8,531 nucleotides of DNA from Alphaproteobacteria bacterium (GTDB lineage: Bacteria > Pseudomonadota > Alphaproteobacteria > Micropepsales > Micropepsaceae), in NCBI GenBank assembly GCA_015654715.1, contig JAATGK010000014.1:1-8531 (forward strand), given 5' to 3'. Positions 1-7,496 of the stretch are shown here, piece after piece. The translations under genes and the position numbers were made by a program. The stretch's first letter is position 1; every line of letters begins with the position of its first letter. The notes under the pieces were generated by a model. The model saw only the letters and a list, made by a program, of their open reading frames with translations. It searched no databases and was not told the DNA's origin.

Positions 1-2
1 CC

Positions 3-722
<720 letters not shown>

Positions 723-755
723 GGGTGTAGAGCGCTAACGCGTGCACTATTTCTT

Positions 756-809
756 CTCCCCTGCGGAGTGGCGCCCGTCGAACTGTACGGCGGCGGAATC
801 GCAGGGGAG
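756..809. repeat. 10-bp perfect inverted repeat
   Basis: CTCCCCTGCG at 756-765 is exactly repeated in inverse orientation as CGCAGGGGAG at 800-809, with 34 bp between the arms. It lies 33 bp after the dehydrogenase stop codon. The arms resemble the CTCCCC/GGGGAG ends of dispersed palindromic elements common in GC-rich alphaproteobacteria, such as the better-preserved one at 8239-8365. It may therefore be a decayed member of such a family or a 3'-end hairpin. No T-run follows, so it is not a standard intrinsic terminator. Confidence 0.45.
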
Positions 810-1038
810 GGGGCGCGGCCTCGCCGCGAGACGAAGGGGGACGGTTGCGAGCAATATGCGCGTGTTTCAACGCCCCCACCTTTCGGCTTGGGCGAGGTGC
901 CGCTTGAATATGCGTCTACCGGCCCCCATACAAAATCCGCTCTTTGACCGCGCAGGTGAACTGTTGCTGCAACGCAGTTGCGCTGTGCTAGGCGTGGGTG
1001 CCCCCAATGAAATTTTGAAAATGAATGTACCTGGCCAC

Positions 1039-1054
1039 CTCCGCGTCTCCGCGT
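1039..1054 (+). repeat. Tandem 8-bp duplication CTCCGCGT
   Basis: CTCCGCGT occurs twice head to tail (1039-1046 and 1047-1054), followed by GAAACC. A similar phrase is, to my recollection, found in intergenic DNA of many bacteria, so this may be a remnant of a dispersed repeat. No function is suggested. Confidence 0.4.
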
Positions 1055-1135
1055 GAAACCTCCTTCTTCCGCACCGGCCTACGCAGGCAGGAGGGGCGGG
1101 GGGAAGAAAATCGCGAATTCTGAAAAACCAAAATC

Positions 1136-1289
1136 AATCGCTTGTGTAGATCGCCTATCGCCCGGCCCAGGGATTGTGGGCGAACGGCACCACCCGGTGC
1201 GGGCCCTGCGTTCTGGGCGCGCTTTCGGTCCCGCCGCGTTTGGCCGAATATCTTGTTTGGTCAGAAGGTTAGGCGACAAAACAGCGATT
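1136..1289. other. Candidate long-range stem structure (possible structured RNA)
   Basis: Two collinear complementary segments could close a domain of about 150 nt. AATCGCT 1136-1142 pairs with AGCGATT 1283-1289 (7 bp), and TCGCCT 1151-1156 pairs with AGGCGA 1271-1276 (6 bp), separated by an 8 x 6 nt internal loop. Inside lie GCCCAG 1165-1170 / CTGGGC 1213-1218 (which competes with CAGGG 1168-1172 / CCCTG 1204-1208) and the hairpin GCACC 1187-1191 / GGTGC 1196-1200. It matches no RNA family I can name; I looked for 6S, SRP and known riboswitch signatures and did not find them. Either strand could be the functional one. It is speculative, because GC-rich DNA yields such pairings by chance. Confidence 0.25.
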
Positions 1290-1312
1290 TGAATTGCGGC
1301 CTTCTTTTGCCC

Positions 1313-1347
1313 GCCCGCGGCCACCAGGCGCCGGTGTTCCCGCGGGC
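1313..1347. repeat. Nested inverted repeat upstream of sppA
   Basis: GCCCGCGG 1313-1320 and CCGCGGGC 1340-1347 form a perfect 8-bp inverted repeat. Within its 19-bp spacer CACC 1322-1325 and GGTG 1333-1336 form a second small one around GGCGCC. It lies about 135 bp before the preferred sppA start. It could be an operator or a leader hairpin; no T-run follows on either strand, so a terminator is unlikely. Confidence 0.35.
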
Positions 1348-1467
1348 CTCAGGACAACATTCTTAACCGCCGTTATGCAATATTCCGCCGGTGGTGCGCC
1401 GATGTCATGTCCCGGACCGGCGACTTCGTTACTATATCAACCGGGGGCGGCTCGGCCGTCTGTTGCG

Positions 1468-1472
1468 AAGGA
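1468..1472 (+). promoter_or_regulatory. Ribosome binding site deciding the sppA start
   Basis: AAGGA lies 9 nt before ATG 1482. The in-frame ATG at 1407 has no comparable Shine-Dalgarno sequence, and the 25 residues it would add carry no recognisable family feature, so the internal ATG is preferred. Confidence 0.7.
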
Positions 1473-1481
1473 CAAATTTCC

Positions 1482-3245
1482 ATGGTCGCTTTCCTGCGTT
1501 GGGCCGGCTCGATTGTCGCCGGGGCTTTGAACGGCATTCTGAAATTTGCCCTCGCCATCATTATTCTGGCGATCGTTGTGGCGCTGGTCGCGATGGCTCG
1601 CGGCGACAAGATGCCCGCCAACATGGTGCTGGCCATCGATCTGCGCAAATCGCTGGTGGATTCGGCGCCGAGCAATTTCAGCCTCGGCAACAGTCCGCTG
1701 ACGGTCATGGATATCGTCCTCGGGCTCGATGCCGCCGAACGCGACAGCCGCATCAAGGGCGTGTTCGTGCGGGTGGGCGACGGCGATCTTTCGATCTCCC
1801 GCGCCGAAGAGATCAAGGCGGCGCTGAAGAAGTTCCGCGCCTCCGGCAAGTTCGTGATCGTGCATGCCCAGGGCTTCGATGGCGCCGGTCTTGGCGATTA
1901 TCTCGCCGCCACCGCGGGCGATCAGATTTGGATGCAGCCCAAGGCACCGTTCTCGGCAGCGGGTGTCGGCGGCGGTGAGATTTTCCTGCGCGGTCTGCTC
2001 GACAAGATCAAGGCGGAGCCGCAGATCGCCAAGCGCAAGGAATACAAAAGCGCTGCCGATATGTACATGGAATCGGGCATGACCAAGGAGGATCGCGAAC
2101 AGCTCGAAGCGCTGATGCACTCCTGGTACGACGCCGCGGTCGGCGATGCCGCCAAGGAACGCAAGCTCAGCCGCGAAGCGATGACAGCGGCGCTCGAAGC
2201 CAGTCCGCAATTCACCGAAGACGCCAAGGCCAAGAAGCTGATCGACAAGATTGGTTATGACGACGATGCGTTGAATGCCGCGCTCGCCAAAGCCGGCGAC
2301 AACGCCCAACCGATCACGCTGGCTCAATTCCTCACCAGCAAGGCGGATAATTCGTTCGGCAGCGGCCCGCACATTGCGCTGGTGGAAGCGTCCGGCGAAA
2401 TTGTGGATGGTTCCTCTGGTCCATTAAGCGTCGAGTCGGTTATCGCCGGTGACGACATGGCCCGCGCCATTCGTCAGGCGACCGCCGATAAGGACATCAA
2501 GGCGATCATCCTGCGCGTCGACTCGCCCGGCGGCTCGGTCACCGCTTCCGACCAGATTCTGGATGCGGTGAAGAAGGCGCAAGCCGCTGGCAAGCCGGTG
2601 GTGGTGAGCATGGGATCGTTGGCGGCCTCGGGCGGCTATTACATCTCGCTCAGTGCCGACAAGATCGTGGCCGAGCCTGGTACCATTACCGGTTCGATCG
2701 GTGTGCTGACCGGCAAGGTCTCGATCGGCAATACCTTGGGGCTGATCGGCGTAAAAGGCGAAATGGTCGGCGTCGGCAAGAATGCGCTGATGGATTCCGA
2801 ATTGCAGCCCTACACCGATGACCAGTGGAAGGCGGTCAATGCCCAAGCCGATGCGATCTACGACGACTTCACCAAAAAGGTCGCCGCAGGCCGCAAGCTG
2901 CCGCTCGCCAAGGTGCAGGATATCGCGCGCGGCCGGGTGTGGTCGGGCAGCGATGCGGCCGGACGCGGGCTGGTCGACAAGCTCGGCGGTTTCTGGGATG
3001 CGGCCGATATCGCCAAGCGCCTGTCGGGCATTCCGCAAGGTGACCGGGTGAGCTTTAAGATCTATCCGCGCCAGAAGGGCTTCATCGAATCGATCAAGGC
3101 GTGGTTCGGCAATAGCGACCAGGTCGACGCGATTGCGAACTTCAATTCGCTGATGCAATCGCCGATCACCAAGCAGGCGGTGCGCGCCGTGCGGGCTGCC
3201 CCGCGGGCCGACATTGAGCTGCGCGCCACCAACTTGCCGGAATGA
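1482..3245 (+). CDS. sppA: Signal peptide peptidase SppA, 67K type (protease IV)
   Basis: Membrane-anchored serine protease that degrades signal peptides released after protein export. The protein is 587 residues from ATG 1482, near the 618 of E. coli SppA; an in-frame ATG at 1407 would give 612 but lacks a ribosome binding site. A hydrophobic anchor spans about residues 20-39 (KFALAIIILAIVVALVAMA). Two tandem S49 domains follow: the N-terminal one carries the general base Lys189 (EYKSA) and the C-terminal one the nucleophile Ser383 (SLAASGGYY). They are 194 residues apart, against 200 in E. coli (Lys209/Ser409). DSPGGSVTAS (347-356) and GTITGSIGV (400-408) are typical of the family. The catalytic body should face the periplasm. 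xseB follows after 107 bp, so co-transcription is uncertain. The long gap upstream suggests its own promoter. The identification is secure. Confidence 0.95.
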   Translation: MVAFLRWAGSIVAGALNGILKFALAIIILAIVVALVAMARGDKMPANMVLAIDLRKSLVDSAPSNFSLGNSPLTVMDIVLGLDAAERDSRIKGVFVRVGDGDLSISRAEEIKAALKKFRASGKFVIVHAQGFDGAGLGDYLAATAGDQIWMQPKAPFSAAGVGGGEIFLRGLLDKIKAEPQIAKRKEYKSAADMYMESGMTKEDREQLEALMHSWYDAAVGDAAKERKLSREAMTAALEASPQFTEDAKAKKLIDKIGYDDDALNAALAKAGDNAQPITLAQFLTSKADNSFGSGPHIALVEASGEIVDGSSGPLSVESVIAGDDMARAIRQATADKDIKAIILRVDSPGGSVTASDQILDAVKKAQAAGKPVVVSMGSLAASGGYYISLSADKIVAEPGTITGSIGVLTGKVSIGNTLGLIGVKGEMVGVGKNALMDSELQPYTDDQWKAVNAQADAIYDDFTKKVAAGRKLPLAKVQDIARGRVWSGSDAAGRGLVDKLGGFWDAADIAKRLSGIPQGDRVSFKIYPRQKGFIESIKAWFGNSDQVDAIANFNSLMQSPITKQAVRAVRAAPRADIELRATNLPE

Positions 3246-3352
3246 CCTATCGGTATGGTTGTGTGTAATAAGATTACCATAGCGCCGGGTTGTTCCCGCC
3301 GCTCGAGGTGGCTACTAGTTTGGTTTGTCGCCGCGAATCAATGAGGTAAGGC
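3246..3352. other. sppA-xseB spacer
   Basis: 107 bp with no gene. It contains a weak inverted repeat, TATGGT 3254-3259 / ACCATA 3276-3281, and no T-run, so there is no clear terminator. The xseB ribosome binding site GAGG (3343-3346) ends 6 nt before ATG 3353. I cannot point to a convincing promoter, although the AT-rich stretch around 3259-3282 is where one could sit. Confidence 0.4.
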
Positions 3353-3601
3353 ATGTCGGGCAAATCAGATGCAACAAATGTGAGCACGCTTACATTTGAG
3401 GCGGCCCTGAAAGAGCTCGAAGGCATCGTGGCGCGGCTGGAGCAAGGCCAGGTCGATCTGGAGGATTCCATCGCCTTGTACGAGCGCGGCCAGGCGCTCA
3501 AGGCGCATTGCGAAAACAAGCTGAAATCGGCCGAAAGTCGGCTGGAAAGGCTGGTTCAGAATGGCGCCCAGCTCACCGCCGAGCCGACCGATCTCGGCTG
3601 A
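3353..3601 (+). CDS. xseB: Exodeoxyribonuclease VII small subunit
   Basis: Small non-catalytic subunit of exonuclease VII. It binds the large subunit XseA in the cytoplasm to form the enzyme that degrades single-stranded DNA to oligonucleotides. The product has 82 residues, the normal family size (about 80). The diagnostic pattern is present: TFEAALKELEGIVARLEQG (14-32), then LEDSIALYERGQALKAHC (36-53), then a charged helix with the AESRLERL segment. Both helices would form the usual helical hairpin. The start is supported by GAGG 6 nt upstream. xseA is not in the window. xseB next to dxs is a common arrangement; in E. coli ispA lies between them, whereas here no prenyltransferase gene intervenes. 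Downstream, a 144-bp spacer leads to dxs. Confidence 0.95.
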   Translation: MSGKSDATNVSTLTFEAALKELEGIVARLEQGQVDLEDSIALYERGQALKAHCENKLKSAESRLERLVQNGAQLTAEPTDLG

Positions 3602-3637
3602 GTGGGGAAAATAACCCTTCTGGCCGCAGGTCATTGA

Positions 3638-3661
3638 AAAGAAGCAGAGATTGCTTTCTTT
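3638..3661 (+). other. AT-rich hairpin between xseB and dxs
   Basis: AAAGAAGCA (3638-3646) can pair with TGCTTTCTTT (3652-3661) across a GAGAT loop with one bulged base. The descending arm ends in a T-rich stretch, so it could be a weak terminator or attenuator for the xseB transcript, or a leader structure of dxs. The stem is AT-rich and would be weak. The rest of the 3602-3745 spacer holds a TTGAAA (3634-3639) and a TATAAG (3665-3670), but their 25-bp spacing does not fit a sigma-70 promoter. A repetitive AGCGCAGCGAGCGGAGCGAA stretch lies just before dxs. Confidence 0.3.
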
Positions 3662-3732
3662 GTGTATAAGCAGAGGTTCCAACTGGCGGCCGCAAGGGTT
3701 AGGGGACAACTGCGCGGGGCAGCGCAGCGAGC

Positions 3733-3736
3733 GGAG
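3733..3736 (+). promoter_or_regulatory. Ribosome binding site deciding the dxs start
   Basis: GGAG lies 9 nt before ATG 3746. The frame is open further upstream to a GTG at 3662, but those 28 extra residues are arginine/glutamine-rich and unlike any Dxs N-terminus, so ATG 3746 is preferred. Confidence 0.65.
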
Positions 3737-3745
3737 CGAATTAGA

Positions 3746-5671
3746 ATGACGGGATCGAGCAAGACGCCGCTTCTGGATGGCGTCTTAACGCCGAAGGATT
3801 TGCGGGCGCTGCCGCGCACCGTCTTGCCGCAGCTTGCCGATGAGTTGCGCACGGAGCTGGTCGACATCGTGTCGGTCACTGGCGGCCATCTCGGATCGAG
3901 CCTCGGCGTCGTCGAACTCACCATCGCGCTGCATTACGTCTTCAACACGCCCGAAGACCGCCTGATCTGGGACGTCGGCCATCAGGCCTACATTCATAAG
4001 CTTCTTACTGGTCGCCGCGACCGTATGCGTACTCTGCGCCAGGGTGGGGGCCTGTCCGGCTTCACCAAGCGCTCCGAAAGCGAATACGATCCCTTCGGCG
4101 CTGCGCATTCGTCGACGTCGATTTCCGCCGGCTGCGGTTTTGCCGTGGCGCGCGACCTCAAGGGCGACAAGAACAAGGTCATCGCCGTGATCGGCGACGG
4201 CTCGATGAGCGCCGGCATGGCCTATGAGGCGATGAACAACGCCGGTGCCGCCGACACGCCCTTGATCGTCATCCTCAACGATAACGACATGTCGATCGCG
4301 CCGCCGGTCGGAGCGCTTTCCGGCTATCTGTCACGGCTGGTGTCGTCGCGTCCCTATCGCGGCGTGCGTCGTCTGGCCAAGCGCTTAGCGCTCAAGCTGC
4401 CGCGTCCGCTTGCCATCGCCGCCCGCCGCGTTGAGGAATACGCCCGCGGCATGGTCACCGGCGGTACGCTGTTCGAGGAATTGGGCTTCTATTACATCGG
4501 CCCGATCGACGGTCACAATCTCGAACACCTGATTCCGGTGCTCGAGAACGTTCGCGACATGCAGAACGGCCCGATCATGGTCCATGTCGTGACCAAAAAG
4601 GGCAAAGGCTACGCGCCCGCCGAACAAAGTGCCGACAAGTTCCACGGCGTCACCAAATTCAATGTGCTGACGGGCGAGCAGAAAAAGTCGAAGACCAACC
4701 TGCCGTCCTATACCAGTGTGTTTTCCGACGCGCTGATCGCGGAAGCGAAGGCCGATCCACGCATCGTGGCGATCACGGCGGCGATGCCGGCCGGCACGGG
4801 CCTCGACCGCTTCGCCAAGGAATTCCCCAGCCGCTTTTTCGACGTCGGCATTGCCGAGCAGCATGCGGTGACCTTCGCGGCGGGTATGGCGGCCGAAGGC
4901 TTGAAGCCGTTCTGCGCCATCTATTCGAGTTTCCTGCAGCGCGCCTACGACCAAGTCATGCACGACGTGGCGCTGCAGAACCTTCCGGTTCGTTTCGCGA
5001 TCGACCGTGCCGGTCTGGTTGGTGCCGACGGCGCCACGCACGCCGGATCGTTTGATGTGACCTACCTCTCCACGTTGCCCAACATGGTGGTGATGGCGGC
5101 GGCCGACGAAGTCGAGCTGATGCATATGGTGGCGACCCAGGCGCGCTACGACGAAAGCCCGATTGCGCTCAGGTACCCGCGCGGCGAGGGCGTCGGTTTG
5201 GAACGGCCGTTCGTTGGCAGTCCGCTCGAGATCGGCAAAGGCCGCATCCTGAAAGAGGGAACTTCGCTGGCCATCCTCAGCCTCGGCACGCGGCTGGCGC
5301 CGGCGCTTGATGCCGCCGAGAAGCTCTCCGCTTACGGACTGTCGGCTACGGTGGCCGATGCGCGCTTTGCCAAGCCGCTCGATCATGACCTGATCCGGCG
5401 CCTGGCCAAGGAGCACGAGCTGCTCATCACCGTCGAGGAAAACGCCGTCGGCGGCTTCGGCGCACATGTGCTGCAGTTCCTGGCCTGGGAGGGTCTGCTG
5501 GACGGTGGCCTCAAGGTTCGCCCGATGGTGCTGCCCGACAAGTTCCAGAACCACGACACGCCCGAGCACCAGTATAACGAGGCGGGGCTGGATGCCAGTG
5601 GCATCGTCCGCACCGCACTGGCGGCGCTCGGCCGGTCCCAGGACGCGGCAGTGGTGACCAAGTTCGGGTAA
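3746..5671 (+). CDS. dxs: 1-deoxy-D-xylulose-5-phosphate synthase
   Basis: Cytoplasmic thiamine-diphosphate enzyme that condenses pyruvate and glyceraldehyde 3-phosphate to DXP with loss of CO2, the entry and main control step of the MEP pathway for isoprenoids; DXP also feeds thiamine and pyridoxal synthesis. It has 641 residues (E. coli 620). The N-terminal domain has His48 in GGHLGSSLG (E. coli His49), WDVGHQAY (75-82), and the ThDP/Mg motif from GDG 150-152 to Asn178 in ILNDND. The central domain has [10 protein letters not shown] (366-375) with the catalytic Glu371 (E. coli Glu370), and [15 protein letters not shown] (420-434) with His432 (E. coli His431). The C-terminal transketolase domain has [10 protein letters not shown] (563-572). 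All key residues are present, so it should be active. tlyA follows after 44 bp, a common alphaproteobacterial order, and the two are probably co-transcribed. Confidence 0.98.
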   Translation: MTGSSKTPLLDGVLTPKDLRALPRTVLPQLADELRTELVDIVSVTGGHLGSSLGVVELTIALHYVFNTPEDRLIWDVGHQAYIHKLLTGRRDRMRTLRQGGGLSGFTKRSESEYDPFGAAHSSTSISAGCGFAVARDLKGDKNKVIAVIGDGSMSAGMAYEAMNNAGAADTPLIVILNDNDMSIAPPVGALSGYLSRLVSSRPYRGVRRLAKRLALKLPRPLAIAARRVEEYARGMVTGGTLFEELGFYYIGPIDGHNLEHLIPVLENVRDMQNGPIMVHVVTKKGKGYAPAEQSADKFHGVTKFNVLTGEQKKSKTNLPSYTSVFSDALIAEAKADPRIVAITAAMPAGTGLDRFAKEFPSRFFDVGIAEQHAVTFAAGMAAEGLKPFCAIYSSFLQRAYDQVMHDVALQNLPVRFAIDRAGLVGADGATHAGSFDVTYLSTLPNMVVMAAADEVELMHMVATQARYDESPIALRYPRGEGVGLERPFVGSPLEIGKGRILKEGTSLAILSLGTRLAPALDAAEKLSAYGLSATVADARFAKPLDHDLIRRLAKEHELLITVEENAVGGFGAHVLQFLAWEGLLDGGLKVRPMVLPDKFQNHDTPEHQYNEAGLDASGIVRTALAALGRSQDAAVVTKFG

Positions 5672-5715
5672 AAATTTGCGGCGCACATTCACGCGGCGAA
5701 TGCTATATGCATGCC

Positions 5716-6441
5716 ATGCCGACGCGCGCTGACGTTTATCTGGTCGATCACGAATTTGCCGCCTCGCGGTCCGAGGCGCAGGCGGCCATCCGTGCCGGCA
5801 CCGTCACCGCGAATGGCAAGCGCGTCTTGAAGCCTGCTGAGCCGATCGCAGACGGCGCCGAAATCGTCTATGTGAAGGCGCACCCTTACGTTTCCCGCGG
5901 CGCCTTGAAGCTGCTCGCGGCCCTCGATGCGTTCGAGTTGTCGCCGGAGGGCCTCACCTGCCTCGACATTGGCGCTTCCACCGGCGGCTTCACCGAGGTC
6001 CTGCTCGAACGCGGCGCGCATCGGGTTTACGCCGTCGACGTCGGGCACGGCCAATTGCGCCAGAAGCTGATGGACGATCCGCGGGTCGTATCGCTCGAAG
6101 GCACCGATGCCCGCACCCTCACCATGGCGCACATCGGCGGACCGGCGGGTGTCGTTGTTGCCGATGTCAGCTTCATCAGTCTGAAACTCGCGCTTCCGGC
6201 GGCGCTGGCGCTGGCGCGCAATGCCTGGCTCGTTGCGCTGGTCAAGCCGCAGTTCGAGGCCGGGCGCGCCGCGGTGGGCAAGGGTGGCATCGTCAAGGAC
6301 GAGGCGGCGCAAAGTGAATCCGTTGCGGCGGTTGTCGCCCTGCTCAAGAAGCTGAAGTGGACGGTGCTCGGCACCATCGACAGCCCGATCGACGGCGGTG
6401 ACGGCAATCGCGAGTTCCTGATCGGAGCGAAACAATCGTGA
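5716..6441 (+). CDS. tlyA: TlyA family rRNA (cytidine-2'-O)-methyltransferase
   Basis: SAM-dependent ribose 2'-O-methyltransferase. Characterised TlyA proteins modify cytidines of 16S and/or 23S rRNA (C1409 and C1920 in mycobacteria) at the subunit interface and sensitise ribosomes to capreomycin; the old name hemolysin A is misleading. The product has 241 residues from ATG 5716. An N-terminal S4 RNA-binding domain covers about 1-60 (RADVYLVD, then SRSEAQAAIRAGTV). The FtsJ/RrmJ-like domain has motif I CLDIGASTGGFTEVLLERG (82-100). The K-D-K-E set is Lys65, Asp150 (VADVSFISL), Lys177 (VKPQFE) and Glu233 (NREFL), spaced as in mycobacterial TlyA. ATG 5707 is an alternative start adding three residues; neither has a strong ribosome binding site. 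The 3' end overlaps the next gene by 4 bp. Whether it modifies one or both sites cannot be read from the sequence. Confidence 0.93.
   Translation: MPTRADVYLVDHEFAASRSEAQAAIRAGTVTANGKRVLKPAEPIADGAEIVYVKAHPYVSRGALKLLAALDAFELSPEGLTCLDIGASTGGFTEVLLERGAHRVYAVDVGHGQLRQKLMDDPRVVSLEGTDARTLTMAHIGGPAGVVVADVSFISLKLALPAALALARNAWLVALVKPQFEAGRAAVGKGGIVKDEAAQSESVAAVVALLKKLKWTVLGTIDSPIDGGDGNREFLIGAKQS
6424..6427 (+). promoter_or_regulatory. Ribosome binding site for the GTG start of the RNA methyltransferase
   Basis: GGAG inside the last codons of tlyA lies 10 nt before GTG 6438, supporting that start and translational coupling across the GTGA overlap with the tlyA stop. Confidence 0.6.
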
Positions 6442-7496
6442 CCGCAATTTGCCGTCATTTCGGAACCTGCGGCGGCTGCGTGCACCAGGACCTTTCCGAT
6501 ACGGACTATCGCGCCTTGAAGCGGGCGCAGGTGATTGCGGCGCTGGCCCGTCATGGCATCGAAGCGCCGGTGGAAGCCATCGTCGAAGTACCGCCGGGCA
6601 GCCGCCGCCGCGCCACTATGAAGGCGAAACTCGAAAACGGCCATGTCGCTCTCGGCTTTCATGCTGCCCACACGCACGACATCGTCGATCTTGAGGAATG
6701 CCTGGTGCTGACGCCTGCGTTGACGGCGCTGCTGCCGGGCCTGCGCGACATGCTGGCCGAGCTTTTGGCGCCCGAGGGTGATGCCGAATTGCGCCTCACC
6801 GCCAGCAAAACCGGTATCGATCTCGGCCTGCGCTGGCGCCTTCCCAACGATACGCCGACGCTCGCCGCCCTGGCGCGCTGGGCCGCCAAACTCAAGATCG
6901 CGCGCATCTCGGCGCACGGCGAGACGGTGGTGTCGCTGGGCAGCCCATCTGTCCGCTTCGGCAAGGCGCAAGTGAATCTTCCGCCGGAGGCGTTTCTGCA
7001 GCCGACGCAGGAAGGGCAGGCGGCGTTGCAGGCCTTCGTCCGCAAGGTGCTGTCGCGCGCCAAGAAGATCGCCGACCTGTTTTGCGGCTGCGGTACCTTC
7101 ACCTTTCCGCTCGCCGAAACCGCCCGCGTGCATGCGGTCGAGTTGGAACTGGCGATGTTAGGGGCGCTCGCTACTGCCGCCAAGGCAACGCCCGGCCTCA
7201 AGCCCATCACCACGGAAAAGCGCAACTTATTCAAGCGGCCGCTGACGGACTTCGAACTCAACACTTATGACGGCGTCTGCCTCGACCCGCCGCGCGCCGG
7301 GGCACAGGAACAGGCGCGGACGCTGGCGAAAAGCAAGCTCGCCCGCATCGCTTATGTTTCCTGCGATGCGGAGACCTTTGCCCGTGATGCCCGCATCCTG
7401 ATCGACGGCGGCTTTGCCTTGAAACGCGTCTTGCCGGTGGACCAATTCCTGTGGTCGTCGCATATTGAGCTGGCAGCCGAATTCGTGCGGGCATGA
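6438..7496 (+). CDS. Iron-sulfur RNA 5-methyluridine methyltransferase, TrmA/RlmC/RlmD family, TRAM-less
   Basis: SAM-dependent methyltransferase forming 5-methyluridine in rRNA or tRNA (COG2265 group). It has 352 residues from GTG 6438. A [4Fe-4S] set, Cys5-X5-Cys11-X2-Cys14 plus Cys88 (LEECLVLTP), sits at the extreme N-terminus. The methyltransferase domain has SAM motif I DLFCGCGTFTFPLA (213-226), LDPPRAG (282-288) with Asp283, the nucleophile Cys309 in YVSCDAETFARD, and a likely general base Glu344 in SSHIELAAEF. RlmD (433 residues in E. coli) carries an N-terminal TRAM domain that is absent here, and no alternative start would restore one. The layout is like RlmC (375 residues), though the cysteine spacing is nearer RlmD. 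The exact target base is unknown. It overlaps tlyA by GTGA and the next gene by ATGA. Confidence 0.9.
   Translation: MTAICRHFGTCGGCVHQDLSDTDYRALKRAQVIAALARHGIEAPVEAIVEVPPGSRRRATMKAKLENGHVALGFHAAHTHDIVDLEECLVLTPALTALLPGLRDMLAELLAPEGDAELRLTASKTGIDLGLRWRLPNDTPTLAALARWAAKLKIARISAHGETVVSLGSPSVRFGKAQVNLPPEAFLQPTQEGQAALQAFVRKVLSRAKKIADLFCGCGTFTFPLAETARVHAVELELAMLGALATAAKATPGLKPITTEKRNLFKRPLTDFELNTYDGVCLDPPRAGAQEQARTLAKSKLARIAYVSCDAETFARDARILIDGGFALKRVLPVDQFLWSSHIELAAEFVRA

Larger units (their letters stand above)
723..1481. other. Long intergenic region, no convincing gene
   Basis: About 760 bp between the dehydrogenase and the preferred sppA start. Short open frames on both strands (for example 742-1056 +, 1053-1292 + and 1079-1324 -) have arginine/proline-rich, low-complexity translations, no good ribosome binding site and no motif I recognise, so I treat them as chance frames in GC-rich DNA. 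The region holds an inverted repeat at 756-809, a pseudoknot-like pair of repeats at 871-899, a direct 8-mer AATATGCG at 853-860 and 907-914, a tandem 8-mer at 1039-1054, a possible long-range stem at 1136-1289 and a nested inverted repeat at 1313-1347. The sppA promoter should lie in its right part, but I see no clear -35/-10 pair. Confidence 0.7.

Noticed and set aside
742..1056. 104-residue + strand frame after the dehydrogenase
   Set aside because: GTG start without a ribosome binding site; it runs through the inverted repeat at 756-809 and has no family resemblance.
1360..1378. Possible CtrA-type site (TTAA-N7-TTAA) before sppA
   Set aside because: Only the first half matches; the second half reads TATG.
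1437..2372. 311-residue minus-strand frame opposite sppA
   Set aside because: Shadow of sppA in GC-rich DNA; its translation shows no recognisable domain.
3634..3670. TTGAAA and TATAAG as a dxs promoter
   Set aside because: The 25-bp spacing is far from the 16-18 bp of sigma-70 promoters.
4385..5692. 435-residue open frame on the minus strand opposite dxs
   Set aside because: Dxs on the + strand has every family motif across this stretch. The minus frame is a low-complexity His/Arg/Gly-rich shadow caused by codon bias.
6027..7133. 368-residue minus-strand frame spanning tlyA and the methyltransferase
   Set aside because: It crosses two well-supported + strand genes and is His/Arg/Gln-rich without motifs.
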